In this document: positions 27,770-28,767 of the stretch, piece after piece
Layout: each line of letters starts with the position of its first letter
Position numbering within the stretch: position 1 is the first letter of the stretch
IMG/VR virus record: IMGVR_UViG_3300025086_000161
Span: 1 to 28,767 of that record
Strand: one strand, 5' to 3'
Source of the DNA: a virus
Length of the DNA: 28,767 nt
Program-made: the position numbers and the translations under genes
Notes under the pieces: model-generated
The model's input: the letters and a program-made list of their open reading frames with translations, nothing else
What the model was told of the DNA's origin: nothing
Databases searched by the model: none

Positions 27770-28767
27770 ATGGCAATAAAATTAACACAAGGAGCAGATT
27801 CAACGATAGTAACAGCAGCTACAAGAGCTGGTCTAGCTACATCGCCAAAAGATTACAGTAGTATTTTTGATTCTGTATCTGAAAGCTACGCTAAATCAAC
27901 AGAAGCGTCAGCAGAGGCTTGGGGTCAAATAGCTGGTACTATAGCTGTAGTAGGTGCTGAGTTACAAAAAAATGCAGAAGTATATTCTGATACTGCGCAA
28001 AGAATTTATAATGCTGGTGGTACTGAAGAGCTTGTTGACAGTATATATGATATAAAAGACGAGCTAAGTGCGCTTGGTACTTTTGGTGGTAAATTTGGTG
28101 ATAGAGAAACTAGAAGAAAAAGAAGCGAAATACTTGCTAGAAGAAATAAACTTTTTGCACAAATAGATGGTTGGGGTGAATCTTTAGAAGAAGCTTCTTT
28201 AGCTTCTAAAAACGGTTTGTTAGATTATAGTTTGATGGGTGGTGATGTTGAATTCGTTAACGCTATAATAGCTAGTAATACACCTAATAAAATTACAGGT
28301 GAAGGTAACAACGAGGCTAGAGTTAGTCGTGATCCACAAACTGGCGAGTTAATATATACATTACATGACATGAACTCTGGTGGCGCGGCAATACCTGGTA
28401 AAACAATGAGTTTATCTACTTTTAAAACAATTATACAAGATAGCGCTAAAGATGTAGATAATGTTACAGGTAAGTTTTTAAGCGGTGTAACTGATGGCGC
28501 GGAAAACATGGGTGCTACATACGGTGGTACTATGGATGAGTATCATAAAAACAAACTACTTGATTCTTTAGACTCAATGACCAGCAATGCCGCTACATTA
28601 AAAAGAGGTATGCGAACTAAATTCTCAGGTACATCTTTTTTTAATGAATTAACAGGTCCTAACCAAACAGAACTTAGTTCAAAATATTTTACTTTAATGT
28701 TAGAAGATATTGCTAACACAACTATTAATGAAGAAACAGGAAAAAAAGAAATTAAAGCAGACGCTTT
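27770..28767 (+). CDS. Large virion-type protein, 3' end cut by the window edge
   Basis: Starts at the ATG at 27770 (MAIKLTQGADSTIVTAATRA), two bases after the S74 gene's stop, and stays open for 332 codons to the last base. The first ~40 residues are Ala/Ser/Thr-rich. Residues ~45-75 (STEASAEAWGQIAGTIAVVG, then A-E-L-Q-K-N-A-E-V-Y) are helical and mildly hydrophobic. The next part is charged and helical (R-E-T-R-R-K-R-S-E-I-L-A-R-R-N-K-L-F). The Gly-rich N-terminus with A-E-A-W helices recalls internal or ejection proteins of short-tailed phages, and the gene order (after an Ala/Gln-rich protein) agrees. Domains beyond residue 332 are unknown. Confidence 0.72.
   Translation, partial: MAIKLTQGADSTIVTAATRAGLATSPKDYSSIFDSVSESYAKSTEASAEAWGQIAGTIAVVGAELQKNAEVYSDTAQRIYNAGGTEELVDSIYDIKDELSALGTFGGKFGDRETRRKRSEILARRNKLFAQIDGWGESLEEASLASKNGLLDYSLMGGDVEFVNAIIASNTPNKITGEGNNEARVSRDPQTGELIYTLHDMNSGGAAIPGKTMSLSTFKTIIQDSAKDVDNVTGKFLSGVTDGAENMGATYGGTMDEYHKNKLLDSLDSMTSNAATLKRGMRTKFSGTSFFNELTGPNQTELSSKYFTLMLEDIANTTINEETGKKEIKADA

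Noticed and set aside
28225-28509. Minus-strand frame of 94 codons near the right edge
   Set aside because: Opposite the intact open frame from 27770 that runs off the edge. The latter has proper context and composition.

Overview
The window is a contiguous piece of a tailed-phage genome, or of a phage-derived metagenomic contig. It is AT-rich and tightly packed, with every recognisable gene on the + strand. No tRNA, rRNA, integrase, insertion sequence or CRISPR array was seen. The likely host group is Bacteroidetes (marine Flavobacteria-like): starts are almost all ATG behind A/T-rich leaders with no Shine-Dalgarno motif. The virion genes also resemble the podovirus-type morphogenesis modules of crAss-like phages and related uncultured marine phages. 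Host and kinship are inferences from signal type and remembered family patterns, not from a search.

Layout. (1) 1-2154: the end of a GroES-like co-chaperonin gene, an unknown 102-aa gene with capsid-like codon use, a possible winged-helix protein, a short Lys-rich protein, an HExxH protein, and two small membrane proteins, of which the second is a convincing 3TM-type holin. This is probably a lysis and accessory block. (2) 2158-3990: small proteins of unknown role, including two possible small virion proteins, a coiled-coil protein and a protein that may carry GroES-like barrels. (3) 3944-11535: the packaging and capsid block in classic order: putative small terminase, large terminase, portal, scaffold, major capsid protein. 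A strong intrinsic terminator follows. (4) 11611-14805: a head-associated protein and two putative adaptor/ring proteins. (5) 14809-24588: one enormous gene (3259 aa, a third of the window). It looks like a phage tail stabilization protein in which a ~1290-residue insertion separates the conserved N- and C-terminal parts, and it ends in a Gly/Asn repeat tail. (6) 24602-28767: beta-rich virion proteins, a GNAT-fold protein, an Ala/Gln-rich protein ending in a short peptidase S74 (self-cleaving chaperone) domain, and an internal-virion-type protein running off the right edge.

Together these genes would package DNA (terminase), build the procapsid (portal, scaffold, capsid protein), close it with adaptor rings and a tail hub, and release progeny (holin, possibly the HExxH protein). 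The least ordinary items are the giant insertion-bearing tail protein, S74 on a non-fibre protein, a motif shared by portal and scaffold tails, and paired AT leaders around the scaffold-capsid unit. No gap longer than about 75 bases lacks a gene.
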